Assembly: GCA_012730105.1 (NCBI GenBank)
Contig: JAAYBJ010000079.1
Span: 1 to 51,731, forward strand
Reading direction: 5' to 3'
Source: Candidatus Hydrogenedentota bacterium
GTDB lineage: Bacteria > Hydrogenedentota > Hydrogenedentia > Hydrogenedentales > CAITNO01
DNA: 51,731 nucleotides
The position numbers and the translations under genes are program-made. Positions 31,935-42,164 of the stretch are shown here, one piece after another. The notes beneath the pieces were generated by a model that was not told where the DNA came from, made no database searches, and was given only the letters and a program-made list of their open reading frames with translations. The stretch's first letter is position 1. Every line of letters begins with the position of its first letter.

Positions 31935-33933
31935 GGACGGCCTGTTCACCCTGGTCTCCACGTATGAACCCGCCGGAGACCAGCCTGACGCCATTGACGC
32001 CCTGGCACGGGGCGTGAACGAAGGGCTGCCGCACCAGGTGTTGCTCGGCGTCACCGGGTCAGGGAAAACTTTCACTATCGCCAATGTCATCGCCCGGGTC
32101 AACCGCCCCATCCTGGTGCTCGCGCACAACAAGATTCTGGCCGCGCAATTGTACGGCGAATTCAAGAGCCTGTTCCCGGACAATGCCGTGGAGTATTTCG
32201 TCAGCTATTATGACTACTACCAGCCCGAGGCCTACATCCCCTCCACGGATACCTATATTGAAAAAGACTCCGCCATCAACGAGGAAATCGACAAGATGCG
32301 CCACGCCGCGACCCGCGCCGTGCTGACCCGGCGCGACTGTATCGTGGTGGCAAGCGTGTCTTGCATCTACGGCATCGGCTCGCCCCAGGCATACCTTTCT
32401 TTGCGCGTTTCCCTCGAAACCGGCATGGCTTTCCCACGGGACACGCTCCTGCGAAACCTGGTCACCATGCAGTACACGCGCAGCGACGTTGATTTTCACC
32501 GGGGCGCCTTCCGCGTGCGCGGCGACATCGTGGACGTCTTTCCCGCCTACGAGGCGGACCGGGCCGTACGCATCGAATTTTTCGGAGACGAGGTTGAACA
32601 ACTCAGCGAAATAGACCCGCTGCGGGGCATCGTCATCCGCAAACTGCGGCGTACGGATATCTTTCCGGGATCCCACTATGTCGCGGAGGCGGGCACGATG
32701 CAACGCGCCCTGGGCGCCATCCGCGCGGAATTGGGGACAAGACTGGACGAACTGCGCGGCAGAAACGAGGAACTGTATGCGCAGCGGCTGGAACAGCGCA
32801 CCAACTACGACCTCGAAATGCTCGAGGAACTGGGGTACTGTTCCGGCATCGAGAATTACTCGCGACACCTGGACGGCCGCAAACCGGGCGAACCGCCCCA
32901 TACCCTGCTCACCTACTTCCCGAAGGATTTCCTGCTGGTCGTGGACGAAAGCCACATGTCCATTCCCCAGGTCGGCGCCATGTTCCGGGGGGACCGGTCC
33001 CGGAAAGACAAACTGGTCGAGTACGGGTTCCGCCTGCCTTGCGCCCGCGACAACCGCCCCCTCACCTTCGAGGAATTCGAGGCGCGGCTGAACCAGGTCA
33101 TCTACATCAGCGCCACGCCGGCCGCGTGGGAACTTAAAAAGAGCGAGGGCGTCATCGTGGAGCAGGTGGTACGGCCGACCGGACTCGTGGATCCGGAAGT
33201 CGAGGTGCGGCCCATCGCCAACCAGGTGGACGACCTGCTTCACGAGGCGCGGGCGCGCGCGGAACGGGGCGAGCGAACGCTGATAACCACGCTGACCAAG
33301 CGCATGGCCGAAGACCTGACGGAGTACTACCGCGATCTCGGCCTGCGCGTGCGGTACATGCATTCCGATGTGGAAACCCTGGAACGTATCGAACTCGTGC
33401 GCCAGCTGCGGCAGGGCGACTATGACGCCCTTGTGGGCATCAACCTTCTGCGCGAGGGACTCGATCTGCCGGAGGTTTCCCTGGTCGCCATCCTGGACGC
33501 TGACAAGGAGGGTTACCTGCGCTCGGAAACCAGCCTGATCCAGACCTGCGGCAGGGCCGCGCGCCACCTCCACGGGCGGGTGATCATGTACGCCGACACC
33601 ATCACAGGCGCCATGAAGCGCGCCATGGACGAAATGAACCGGCGCCGTAAAAAGCAGCTGGCCTACAACAAAAAACACGGCATCACGGCGCGTTCCATCC
33701 AAAAGGCCGTGCCCGACCTGCTCGGCAACCTGTGCGAGCGGGATTATGTAACCCTCGCCAAGGCGGCGGAAACACCCGACGTTTACGTTTCCGACGAGGA
33801 TTTCAACAAGACCATCACTAAACTGCGCAAGCAGATGAAAGATGCCGCCGCCCGCCTGGAGTTTGAACAGGCCGCCCAATACCGCGACCGCCTGCTCGAA
33901 CTCGAGCGCCGAAAAGTGGAACTTGGGTTATAG
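31891..33933 (+). CDS. uvrB: Excinuclease ABC subunit B
   Basis: A 680-residue UvrB. The start at 31891 ([10 protein letters not shown]) is chosen because family similarity begins just after it; the longer frame from 31759 is a shadow of relA/spoT. Motifs: Walker A GVTGSGKT (53-60), beta-hairpin [24 protein letters not shown] (Walker B), [40 protein letters not shown] and a C-terminal UVR motif ([15 protein letters not shown]). It is the damage-verifying helicase-like subunit of nucleotide excision repair, working with UvrA and UvrC. It starts inside the end of the RelA/SpoT gene, so the two are probably cotranscribed and coupled. Confidence 0.97.
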   Translation: MPKIRPKNVSKKPDEDGLFTLVSTYEPAGDQPDAIDALARGVNEGLPHQVLLGVTGSGKTFTIANVIARVNRPILVLAHNKILAAQLYGEFKSLFPDNAVEYFVSYYDYYQPEAYIPSTDTYIEKDSAINEEIDKMRHAATRAVLTRRDCIVVASVSCIYGIGSPQAYLSLRVSLETGMAFPRDTLLRNLVTMQYTRSDVDFHRGAFRVRGDIVDVFPAYEADRAVRIEFFGDEVEQLSEIDPLRGIVIRKLRRTDIFPGSHYVAEAGTMQRALGAIRAELGTRLDELRGRNEELYAQRLEQRTNYDLEMLEELGYCSGIENYSRHLDGRKPGEPPHTLLTYFPKDFLLVVDESHMSIPQVGAMFRGDRSRKDKLVEYGFRLPCARDNRPLTFEEFEARLNQVIYISATPAAWELKKSEGVIVEQVVRPTGLVDPEVEVRPIANQVDDLLHEARARAERGERTLITTLTKRMAEDLTEYYRDLGLRVRYMHSDVETLERIELVRQLRQGDYDALVGINLLREGLDLPEVSLVAILDADKEGYLRSETSLIQTCGRAARHLHGRVIMYADTITGAMKRAMDEMNRRRKKQLAYNKKHGITARSIQKAVPDLLGNLCERDYVTLAKAAETPDVYVSDEDFNKTITKLRKQMKDAAARLEFEQAAQYRDRLLELERRKVELGL

Positions 33934-34190
33934 CCACAGTTTGCAGTCGCAATTTGAACAAACGGGCGTTGCGTAATTCGAAAACGGCAGCTGGTTTTGG
34001 AAAGCGTTTTCTTAACCTAAGGGACTTAAAGGGCATAAAGAAGGACAAGGACTCTCGCACATATCTTGGTTTGTGCATCATCTGTTTTTTCTTACTTTTT
34101 ATCCTTTATTTATGCAGGCTTTTCATGTTTCAACTGCTATTTTGAGATTCACGACCTGATCCATAATCCCATTCATAATCCCCTTCAAGC

Positions 34191-34219
34191 TTGACATGCG
34201 TCATGGTATCACATATAAT
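34191..34219 (+). promoter_or_regulatory. Consensus sigma-70-type promoter of the PIN toxin gene
   Basis: TTGACA (34191-34196), a 17-base spacer and TATAAT (34214-34219): a perfect consensus. The expected transcription start, about seven bases past the -10 box, falls at or next to the ATG at 34226, so the transcript may be leaderless. Confidence 0.75.
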
Positions 34220-34224
34220 ACCAT
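34203..34224. promoter_or_regulatory. Inverted repeat over the -10 box, likely autoregulatory operator
   Basis: ATGGTAT (34203-34209) and ATACCAT (34218-34224) are perfect inverted arms eight bases apart, bracketing the TATAAT box. An RHH-type antitoxin such as the one encoded downstream would be a natural binder. Confidence 0.6.
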
Positions 34225-34225
34225 T

Positions 34226-34654
34226 ATGATCCAGCCAAGGATAGTAATTGATACTAATGTCTTAGTCTCGGCATTGCGCAGCAAGCACGGGGCATCATAC
34301 CAGTTACTGATGCAGATGGACAGCGGTTTATATATCCCTTCTGTTTCTGTTCCCCTGGTTTTGGAGTACGAATACGCAGCCAAAAAACTGGTTGGAAATA
34401 CACGTTTGTCAGAACAGGATGTGGACGCCGTTATTGACTATCTCTGCGCTCAAGCAAAGCTTACGGAAATTTATTATCTTTGGCGACCTTTATTAAAGGA
34501 TCCTAAAGATGACATGGTTCTGGAGGTGGCGGTAGCATCGGGCTGCAACCATATTGTAACTTTCAACACAAAAGATTTCATAGGCGCAGAAAGTTTTGGC
34601 ATCAAAATTGTCACACCACAACTATTTCTGGCTGAGATAGGAGCAAAACCATGA
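34226..34654 (+). CDS. PIN-domain ribonuclease toxin
   Basis: A 142-residue protein started at 34226 (MIQPRIVIDTNVLVSALRS), just past the promoter; an upstream in-frame ATG at 34196 lies inside the promoter. PIN hallmarks: first acidic residue in VIDTNVL (D9), a central Glu in LVLEYEYAAKKL, and late acidic residues in DPKDDMVLEVAVASG followed by HIVTFNTKDF. This is the COG1569-type 'toxin component, PIN family'. Such toxins cut RNA in a Mg-dependent way. The antitoxin follows with a four-base overlap. Base composition is clearly more AT-rich than uvrB, suggesting acquisition. Confidence 0.88.
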   Translation: MIQPRIVIDTNVLVSALRSKHGASYQLLMQMDSGLYIPSVSVPLVLEYEYAAKKLVGNTRLSEQDVDAVIDYLCAQAKLTEIYYLWRPLLKDPKDDMVLEVAVASGCNHIVTFNTKDFIGAESFGIKIVTPQLFLAEIGAKP

Positions 34655-34887
34655 GCACCATCAGTCTTCGTTTACCTGACTCCCTGCATGAACATATTCG
34701 AAAGGTGGCCGAACAGGAAAATATCTCCATAAACCAACTTGCCACCTTGGCCATAGCGGAGAAAATTTCCGCGCTGGAAACCGCTGATTATCTTCTTAAT
34801 CGCGTGTCAAAAGCGGACAAGAAAAAATTTCTACGGGCAATGGCAAAAGTAGCAGATACAGTCCCTGAAAAGCACGACGCTCTGTGA
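34651..34887 (+). CDS. Ribbon-helix-helix antitoxin of the PIN pair
   Basis: A 78-residue protein. The N-terminus TISLRLPDSLHEHIRKVAEQENISINQLATLAIAEKIS (only the strand TISLRLP and helices are diagnostic) is a classic Arc/CopG/HicB-like RHH fold for DNA binding as a dimer. The C-terminal tail (YLLNRVSKADKKKFLRAM) would wrap the toxin. Its ATG overlaps the toxin stop (ATGA) and has AGGAG seven bases upstream, giving stronger translation than the toxin. It likely represses the 34191 promoter. Confidence 0.85.
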   Translation: MSTISLRLPDSLHEHIRKVAEQENISINQLATLAIAEKISALETADYLLNRVSKADKKKFLRAMAKVADTVPEKHDAL

Positions 34888-35258
34888 TGGTATGTTCCAC
34901 ACAGAAAATGGCCCTGAGATATTCATTGAGCAAAAAATGGAACTGCCTCCGACGCGCACGAACGCTATAAGCATTGCATGTGCCCCTGAACCGCGCCGAT
35001 GGCTGTCCCAACTTTTTTGCGGACCCGACACCTCAGTCCGACAAAACGGAACAGTGCCGTTGCACTACTGCTCCTTGCTTTCCATTATTTTTTCTATCCC
35101 TTGGGTCTGATAGGTATTCATTGTTCTTCGTTTGCCGCCCCCCTAGTGCTTGAATATGCACGGTAGTAATGGTACTATTTTCAAAACAGGTAGTAGTATC
35201 GAAATGCGTCATTTTTTATGGCATGCGGGAAAACCCGGAAATAAATGGGAGAAAGTTT
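34888..35258. other. Intergenic region between the PIN pair and the thiolase gene
   Basis: About 370 bases without a gene. It contains a plausible thiolase promoter at 35150-35178. The frames inside have no family resemblance or ribosome site. Confidence 0.55.
35150..35178 (+). promoter_or_regulatory. Possible promoter of the thiolase gene
   Basis: TTGAAT (35150-35155), a 17-base spacer and TACTAT (35173-35178), each 4 of 6 to consensus, about 80 bases upstream of the start at 35259. Confidence 0.35.
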
Positions 35259-36437
35259 ATGAGAAACGTAGTGGTTGCATCGGCGGTGCGTACGGCTATC
35301 GGGACCTTTGGCGGCACTCTTAAAGACATACCTTCGATTGACTTGATGGGCATGATCGTGCGCGAGGCCGTCAAACGCGCGGGAGTCGCCCCGGAATCCG
35401 TGGGTGACGTGATAGTAGGCCAGTGCATGCAGCGGACGGATGAATCCCCGTCAGGCCGTCTGGCGGCGCTGAAGGCGGGCCTGCCCATCGAGGTGCCCGG
35501 GCTGACGATTCACCGTAACTGCGCTTCCGCCATGCAAGCCGTCATCTACGCCGCACAGCAGATCATGCTGGGCGACATGGACGTGGTGGTCGCGGGCGGC
35601 GTGGAAGTCATGAGCCGGGTGCCGTATGTGCTGAAGGACGCCCGCTGGGGCAAACGCCTGCAGCACGGGGTCATGTCCGACGGCATCTGGGACGGCCTTA
35701 CGGACCCCTATTGCGGGTTGATCATGGGCCTTACCGCCGAAAACCTCGCGGAGAAATATTCCATTTCCCGTCAGGAACAGGACGAAGTGGCCGTGCGCTC
35801 CCATAACAACGCCGAAAATGCCACACTAACAGGGAAATTTAAAGAAGAAATCATGCCGGTGGAAATCCCACAAAGGAAAGGGAACCCGATTGTGTTCGAC
35901 AAGGACGAGCACTTCCGGCCCGGCATGACCATGGACCAGCTAACGAAGTTAAAGCCTTCCTTCAAGCCGGACGGCACGGTCACGGCAGGAAACGCGTCCG
36001 GCATCAATGACGCCGCGGCCGCGCTGGTGCTGGTGGCAGAGGAGAAAGCAAAAGACCTGGGAGTCACACCCATTGCCCGGCTCGTGGGACACGGTCTGGG
36101 TGCCGTTGAACCGGAGCTGATGGGCTACGGTCCGGTACCGGCCACGCGCCAGGCGCTGCAGCGCACGGGCCTGAAGCTGGAAGACATGGAGCTGATCGAG
36201 CTCAATGAGGCCTTTGCGGCCCAGTACCTGGCTTGCGAAAAACTACTCGGACTGAGCCGGGACATCACCAATGTGAACGGCTCCGGCATCGCGCTGGGTC
36301 ACCCGGTCGGCTGCACCGGCGCCCGCATCATCGTGTCCCTGCTGCATGAGATGAAGCGTCGCGGCAACCGCCTCGGTCTCGCCACCCTCTGTGTCGGCGG
36401 CGGCATGGGCCAGGCATCCATCTGGGAAATGTGCTGA
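35259..36437 (+). CDS. Acetyl-CoA C-acetyltransferase (thiolase II)
   Basis: A 392-residue thiolase from 35259, where GGGAG lies seven bases upstream; the 30 extra codons to 35169 look non-coding. Catalytic residues are at canonical places: C88 in HRNCASAMQ, H348 in LGHPVGCTGAR, C378 in TLCVGGGMG, and NEAFAAQ for the oxyanion site. The length and GHPVG...GGGMG end fit biosynthetic acetoacetyl-CoA thiolases (AtoB/PhaA/ThlA type) that condense two acetyl-CoA, or act in degradation. No hydroxybutyryl-CoA dehydrogenase or PHA gene is adjacent, so the pathway is open. Confidence 0.93.
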   Translation: MRNVVVASAVRTAIGTFGGTLKDIPSIDLMGMIVREAVKRAGVAPESVGDVIVGQCMQRTDESPSGRLAALKAGLPIEVPGLTIHRNCASAMQAVIYAAQQIMLGDMDVVVAGGVEVMSRVPYVLKDARWGKRLQHGVMSDGIWDGLTDPYCGLIMGLTAENLAEKYSISRQEQDEVAVRSHNNAENATLTGKFKEEIMPVEIPQRKGNPIVFDKDEHFRPGMTMDQLTKLKPSFKPDGTVTAGNASGINDAAAALVLVAEEKAKDLGVTPIARLVGHGLGAVEPELMGYGPVPATRQALQRTGLKLEDMELIELNEAFAAQYLACEKLLGLSRDITNVNGSGIALGHPVGCTGARIIVSLLHEMKRRGNRLGLATLCVGGGMGQASIWEMC

Positions 36438-36462
36438 TCCGCACCGGTCTTACCAGAGTTCT

Positions 36463-39400
36463 TTATTGAACGTGCACAACGAAGGTATAAATTTCTTTTC
36501 CCCGCTTGACCTTGATGATATAAGGGTTTGAACCCTCGGTCAGCTCGGCGATTTCGAGGATGCTTTTGTCACCGCCAATGTCATATTCATTGACGGCGAT
36601 CACAATATCCCCGTCCTTAAAACCCGCTTGGGCCAGGAGAGCGATCTTTTCCGGATACTCCGCGCGGATACCGACAATTTTGCCGTCCTCATAACAGGGC
36701 TGGGGATTCAGTGTTGCCAGAATTTCTCCATAGTTCTCCCGCCATTCCCTGAGCACATGATCTTTGTGGACCGTGATATCTATGGTGCGAGGATCTTTGG
36801 AAGCGGTATCGCTGCCGATACCAGGGGATTCTTCCGACCGGTTAATCAACACCGATAATGGCGGTGCATCGTGAGGAAAGCAGTATCGCATATTTTCAGG
36901 TAGTGTGACGTCTTCGCAATCGAGAACAGCCTTGAAATCAACGTTCCAGCGTCCCTCAATTTTCAGAAGCAGCTCATGCCGGCCTGGCATCAATACCACG
37001 GCTTGCCCGGCATCCGTGTTTTGCTCTCTCTGCCTGGTCCTGCTTGTAACATCCTGACCGTCCAGCCATGCTTTCCCATTTTCCCACAATTCGATATGAG
37101 GAAAAACAGGTATTTCATGTGCAATTTCAAAACAGGTATAGGCGTAAAACAAACTATTGGCTATGTTGGGATACAGGCTGGCAAGTTCCACGTTATTGAA
37201 CACATTGGGGCATCTGTAATGTTGCCAGACCACGGGCCCGAACTTACCCGTAAAGTCGGTGCGTGCCAACAAGTCGGGTGTCCAGGCGTTTTCTATGATT
37301 TCACAACCCCGGGAATCAAAGGGACCGATTAGGAGCCATTCGCGCAACTGATTCGGATCGCGAAAACCCGCGAGAAACTGTTCTTGAAAAGCGGGTATCG
37401 AAAACATACAGGATTCGCGCCTGAGCAGTGTTCCTTCCCCGTCCAGGAAGAGTAGGCCCGGAAGTACGGTAACGCCGTATTTTGTCACAAGTTCAGGATG
37501 CTCAGCCGCACTCAAGGTAGCCAGAACATAATATGAGAGCAGTTGTTCCCTTATGACGGGATGGCTGTACACTCCTTCTCGAAGATGCCGCATAGCCTCC
37601 GAATCGGGAATCGTAACATTTATAAGAACGGGTTTACCGGTAGTTTTGGATTCAGCGAGGGCGGTATCCAGCGACGCATGCCAAGGAAGTTGTTTCCAGT
37701 CCTCCGGCTTCCAGGCAAGCATGGCCTCTATCAACCGGACATCCTCATTTTCCCGCCATTCGGGCGATTCACGAAGCATCCCCAACGCCTCATAAACAAT
37801 CGCGTCCGCCTTGCGGTGCGCCAAATGGTACGCAAGTATCTTACAAGCCTCCTGTAAATCGTTGTTTTCCATCCTGCGGGCAAGGGCCAAAACAAATTTT
37901 GGGGCCACCAGCGGCTCACTTCTTATTTGTGAAGGCAGTTTTTTCGCCAGATCGAGAGCTTCTTTTTCTCGTCCAAGTTCCAAGAGAATGGCCAGTTTGG
38001 CCGCCTGAAAATCTGCTTCCTCGGGATAACGTGACAATCCCTTTTCACACGCGAGAAGGGCCGACCTGAGGAAACACTTGTCTGTAATCGCCCATCTTTT
38101 TATTCGATTCATGAGTTCCTGATACCCCTCCGGCAGGGCCCGCCACAGTTTTTGACCGGACAGGGACGGATCGGACTTTCCAGATTCATACTCATTGACA
38201 CAGGCCAGCAGATGGGCCGGATTGTACAAAACGCCGTGAACGGAGCAGCAAGGCGCCTTCTCCTCCTCAGATAAATGATACGAACCTCCCCCTGGGCACG
38301 AGGCGCCGGAAAGCAGGCTGGATAAGACATGATCCGGGTTACCCGTCCCGGAAGCCTGGTCTTCAATAAGATGCATGCGATGCTGACAGATTCCCCACAG
38401 GGGTGCATTCTGTTCCTGGTAAGTTTTTACTGCTTCCATCTGTTCATCGACGGAAACACACGCATTCCCGGGCAACTCCGAATCGCGCCAGGGAAACGCA
38501 CGGAGAAGCAGCGTTTGCTCCTTGCCGCCCACCGCGAGAACCTGGTCATCTCCCGAAAAGCGGACAAAGCGTATTCCGCCGTTGAACAAGGGTTCATTCA
38601 GCAATTGCACTGCCCGGCCGGTGTCCCAGAGCGACAGGACACCCGCTTCGTCGCCCACGGCGAGGCGGGACCCGTCACCGTTAAAAGCCGCCGCTGTTAT
38701 GCTGTGGCTAAACATGCCGAACTCCAACGGGGTATTCCCTTCCTTCCTGCCAACAATACACAGACTGTTAACGCCTGAAGTAACCGCGATCCTCTCCCCG
38801 CGAGCATCGAACCAGCATTTATTGGGATGGTTATCCGTCTGCTTTGGAATTGTCCGGTAACCTATCTCGTAACCTTCAGGTATGCTGTAATATATCACCC
38901 GGCCAAGGGCCGTTACCGCCAGCAAGGCCTCATCCGGCGAAAATGCCATAGCGGAAGCCGCGAAATTCCATGACTCATCGCGGGAATACAGCCGTATTAT
39001 CGAAGATTCCTTTCCGTTTTGCGCATCATATACATAAATAACGGCCGTCTGGGCGAAAATATCCGGCGCCATCAAGGCAATCCATTTGCCGCCGGGGCTG
39101 AAAGCCACCGGAGAAGATGTGAAATTATATTTGGGGAATTCTACAAGCGTTTGTTTGGCGTCCACATCGTAAAGCAAAAGCCCTGCGTCTGTCTCAAGCA
39201 GCGCCCGCCCCCCCCCGGGACTTAACAGGGCATCACTGGATGCCGGTCCCAGCGGATATTCCTCGCCGTTCGGGTTTGCGCTTGCCAGATTCCAGTCCCC
39301 GACGCGCCCGTCCGCTGAAATCCCGCGAATCACCTCGTTCCCGGGGAGCATGGCAACACTTGATATCCCCGATGCCTTCAATCGTTCCACGGCGTCGGGA

Positions 39401-41910
39401 GCGTTCGTTTTCCAAATTTTAATGTCCGACTCGGTAATGGAAAAAAGCATTTCGCCATCGGGAGAGAAGGCGAGAGAGATTACCGCGTCTTCATGACCTT
39501 CCAGGCAATGCAGCAGGCTTCCGGAGAGGGCATCATACAAATAAATACGCTGCGCCATACCTGCCGCGATATATCGCCCGCACGGGGACAAGGCCAGGCC
39601 GCCGGCCCCGCTGCCGGGACACCTGAAACGGCACCGTTCTTCACCGGTTAAGGGATCTCCCACCCAGACGGAACCGTCTTCCCCAAAAGCCGCTGCCACC
39701 TGCGGCACGCCCTCGGTATCGGTAACGGCGGGAGAAATCGCGAGGGCGACAACGTCGGTCCCGTTCGGCTGAACCTCCCAGAGGGGGGCATCCGTCGCGG
39801 GTATCCAGGCCGTTATTTTTCCCTGGGCCGAACCCGTAACCAGCACGTCCTTTCCAGGGACAAAATCCAGCGCCGTCAGGTCGTTTGCGGCCTTTCGTGA
39901 TATCAACGCGCCTGAGCCGGTATCACGGAAGGAAAGAGTACCCCTGTTCGTGCTGTGCGTTTCAGCCTCGGCGGTTATCGCGGCGAGACAGGCGCCGTTA
40001 TGGCTTAACCGGGCCTGTATCAAGGCGATCTCATCAAATCCGCAGCGACGAATCCCCTTGTTCAGATCATAGACGGCAATCGTTTCAGGAGATTCCCGTA
40101 CGACCAGGGTTGAATCATCCGGGCTGAAACTGAAGCTCCAGAGCCAATGGTTCAACAGGGTAAATTTGAGGTGTTCAGACATGTCCTCCGCACGAAACAA
40201 TGTCGCATGGCTTTTCTCGCGTTCAAGCCACCATGTTCCGGACGGGCTAATACACACCTGGTAATCTTTTCTCAGCGACGACCTGTAGACCTTCCTTTCT
40301 TCCCGCGTCATGCTGTCATAAAGGGAAAAATCGGAGGAAACGTTTTCTGTAATGACCCGGCCGTGCTTGAGATCAATGATGTACCCGCTTCGTGCCGCGA
40401 CCCGGTTCCAGTTAAGCCTTTGATTAAACGAGCGAAAATCGCGGTTACACAGGAACTCCAACCGCCCCCATTCCCAGTTGTAAAGTTCTCTCGGGCATTC
40501 AGCCAGCAGCCGGCGCGCCCGATCAAAATATCCTTCTTTGATATTGCTGGCCGCGAGCGCAATCTGGGCATGATAAAGGGCCTGAGTGGATTCTTTTCTG
40601 GCGCTTTCCGCTTCACGACGCGCCACTCCTTCCTGCTGCAGCGCATGAAGCGCCTCTTTGCGCGCCGTGTTGGCCGCATCACGCTGCATCGTCACCTGTA
40701 CATATGAAACGGCCATGATACCGAGCAGGAGGGCTATGACGGCCGCAGCAGCCGCCAGGCGGCCTTTGTAGCGTGAAACAAAGAGACGAACCTGTTCCGA
40801 AAAACGATAATCATAGGCTTCAACCAAGGCGCCCGACAGGAACCTGTTCACATCTTCCGAAAGGCGTATCGCGGAGGCATATCGATTTTGCGGCTCCTTT
40901 TGCATGGCCCGGTTGCAAATGGCAACCACAGCGCGCGGCGCCCGGGGTTCGTACACCCCGACGGGCACGGGCTCTTCCTGCGTCACTTTCAGCACCGCTT
41001 CCTGGATGGTAGAAAAAGTGTAGGGCGTCTTGCCGGTAATAATTTTGTAGAGGATTACTCCAAGGGCATACACATCCGTGCGTTCGCCTATGTTCGCAAT
41101 GTCTCCCCGGGCCTGTTCAGGCGCCATATACAGCGGTGTTCCGAGCACAGTGCCCGGCATGGTGGCCTCTGAAGGGAATTCACCGGACAGCCCCGTTCCT
41201 ACCATTTCTCCCCCGACAAAAGACGCGTGGGCGTCGTCCTGCCCAAGTTTACGGGCCAATCCCCAGTCCAAAATTACCGTCTCCCCGTATTCCCCGATCA
41301 TGATATTGGAAGGCTTCAGGTCGCGATGAATCACACCGCGGCTATGGGCATAGGCAACAGCCTGGCACAAATTAATAAAATGGGGTAACAACGAAAGACG
41401 TTCTCGAAGGGAAGCCGCTTCCTGAATTGATTGCGCAAGGGTCTTTCCACGGACAATTTTCATGGTGTAATAGGGCGTGCCGTCGGTGCGGCAGCCAAGT
41501 TCATACACGGGAACTATGGAAGGATGCTCCAAGCCGCCGGTAATGCGCGCCTCCTGGAGAAACCGTTGCAGCCGTGGATGGCCAGCGTCACCCGAAGTCG
41601 AGTCCCCCGCAACACTTTCAGCAGCCGCGGATTGCTCCGGCAGAAGTTCCTTTATAATGACGTCACGGGCCAATACGGTGTCAAAAGCGATCAGGATACG
41701 GCCCATCCCCCCCCGCGCATATTCCTTTGAACCCACATAGCGCCCCTCGGTTTCCTGAACCATCAAGAACCGGCTTGTTTCATGGCCGGTACTTTCGGGC
41801 GGCGGGGCGCCTCCTTCCCCGCACGCCTTCCCCCGCAACAGGCCAGGCTCCCCGCTAAAGCAGGTATCCGCATGAATGGAGCAAAACTCTTCCCCTTCCT
41901 TATTCTCCAT
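36463..41910 (-). CDS. Giant Ser/Thr protein kinase: kinase, TM helix, WD40-like propellers, TPR, thioredoxin-like, PDZ
   Basis: An 1,815-residue protein, start backed by AGGAG eight bases upstream. Residues 1-45 are Cys/Gly-rich. The kinase (about 57-360) has GGMG (67-70), K87 in VIIKELL, HRDLKPSN (195-202), DWG (215-217, replacing DFG) and GTPLYMAPEQ (257-266), so it looks active. A membrane helix (about 385-405) and a short coiled coil (RKEALHALQQEGVARREAE) follow. About 495-1150 is WD40/YVTN-type repeat (LALSPCGRYIAAG, SLAFSPDGEMLFS, FSPGGKWIALM, FNGDGSRLAVGDEAG). Then a Cys-containing segment (1150-1235), TPR-like helices (1273-1330), a thioredoxin-like domain lacking CxxC (1400-1525), a beta-rich domain (1525-1690) and a C-terminal PDZ-like domain (1720-1815). 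Cytoplasmic kinase and periplasmic sensor are inferred. It lies 254 bases downstream of the Clp-like gene. Confidence 0.87.
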   Translation of the reverse strand: MENKEGEEFCSIHADTCFSGEPGLLRGKACGEGGAPPPESTGHETSRFLMVQETEGRYVGSKEYARGGMGRILIAFDTVLARDVIIKELLPEQSAAAESVAGDSTSGDAGHPRLQRFLQEARITGGLEHPSIVPVYELGCRTDGTPYYTMKIVRGKTLAQSIQEAASLRERLSLLPHFINLCQAVAYAHSRGVIHRDLKPSNIMIGEYGETVILDWGLARKLGQDDAHASFVGGEMVGTGLSGEFPSEATMPGTVLGTPLYMAPEQARGDIANIGERTDVYALGVILYKIITGKTPYTFSTIQEAVLKVTQEEPVPVGVYEPRAPRAVVAICNRAMQKEPQNRYASAIRLSEDVNRFLSGALVEAYDYRFSEQVRLFVSRYKGRLAAAAAVIALLLGIMAVSYVQVTMQRDAANTARKEALHALQQEGVARREAESARKESTQALYHAQIALAASNIKEGYFDRARRLLAECPRELYNWEWGRLEFLCNRDFRSFNQRLNWNRVAARSGYIIDLKHGRVITENVSSDFSLYDSMTREERKVYRSSLRKDYQVCISPSGTWWLEREKSHATLFRAEDMSEHLKFTLLNHWLWSFSFSPDDSTLVVRESPETIAVYDLNKGIRRCGFDEIALIQARLSHNGACLAAITAEAETHSTNRGTLSFRDTGSGALISRKAANDLTALDFVPGKDVLVTGSAQGKITAWIPATDAPLWEVQPNGTDVVALAISPAVTDTEGVPQVAAAFGEDGSVWVGDPLTGEERCRFRCPGSGAGGLALSPCGRYIAAGMAQRIYLYDALSGSLLHCLEGHEDAVISLAFSPDGEMLFSITESDIKIWKTNAPDAVERLKASGISSVAMLPGNEVIRGISADGRVGDWNLASANPNGEEYPLGPASSDALLSPGGGRALLETDAGLLLYDVDAKQTLVEFPKYNFTSSPVAFSPGGKWIALMAPDIFAQTAVIYVYDAQNGKESSIIRLYSRDESWNFAASAMAFSPDEALLAVTALGRVIYYSIPEGYEIGYRTIPKQTDNHPNKCWFDARGERIAVTSGVNSLCIVGRKEGNTPLEFGMFSHSITAAAFNGDGSRLAVGDEAGVLSLWDTGRAVQLLNEPLFNGGIRFVRFSGDDQVLAVGGKEQTLLLRAFPWRDSELPGNACVSVDEQMEAVKTYQEQNAPLWGICQHRMHLIEDQASGTGNPDHVLSSLLSGASCPGGGSYHLSEEEKAPCCSVHGVLYNPAHLLACVNEYESGKSDPSLSGQKLWRALPEGYQELMNRIKRWAITDKCFLRSALLACEKGLSRYPEEADFQAAKLAILLELGREKEALDLAKKLPSQIRSEPLVAPKFVLALARRMENNDLQEACKILAYHLAHRKADAIVYEALGMLRESPEWRENEDVRLIEAMLAWKPEDWKQLPWHASLDTALAESKTTGKPVLINVTIPDSEAMRHLREGVYSHPVIREQLLSYYVLATLSAAEHPELVTKYGVTVLPGLLFLDGEGTLLRRESCMFSIPAFQEQFLAGFRDPNQLREWLLIGPFDSRGCEIIENAWTPDLLARTDFTGKFGPVVWQHYRCPNVFNNVELASLYPNIANSLFYAYTCFEIAHEIPVFPHIELWENGKAWLDGQDVTSRTRQREQNTDAGQAVVLMPGRHELLLKIEGRWNVDFKAVLDCEDVTLPENMRYCFPHDAPPLSVLINRSEESPGIGSDTASKDPRTIDITVHKDHVLREWRENYGEILATLNPQPCYEDGKIVGIRAEYPEKIALLAQAGFKDGDIVIAVNEYDIGGDKSILEIAELTEGSNPYIIKVKRGKEIYTFVVHVQ

Positions 41911-42164
41911 AGGGCCTTCTCCTAACTAACACTTCGATACTTATCCCGTCCTTGAAAGTCATTTCTTTCAGGCGGCAATTCATTTATGTAAACCCGATGC
42001 TCCGTTTGAGGCCTGATGAATATCTTTCAAACGTACAATGCCGGACTACCGGGAAAACCGATCGCGCACCAGATGAAATCCGGTTCCGCTTCGTCTGTCG
42101 CCGGTGGCATCCCTTCGTTACCCGACAGGCAGTAAACCCGCCCTTCCGGCGGATAATCGTAGTA

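Noticed and set aside
30912-32183. 423-codon minus-strand frame opposite relA/spoT and uvrB
   Set aside because: Shadow across two certain genes; no ribosome site or motif.
32059-33879. 606-codon minus-strand frame opposite uvrB
   Set aside because: uvrB is certain over this stretch; the antisense frame is a product of GC-rich codon use.
33960-34140. Terminator downstream of uvrB
   Set aside because: There are T-rich tracts near 34085-34110, but the only stem I found before them (GCACA/TGTGC) is too short to call.
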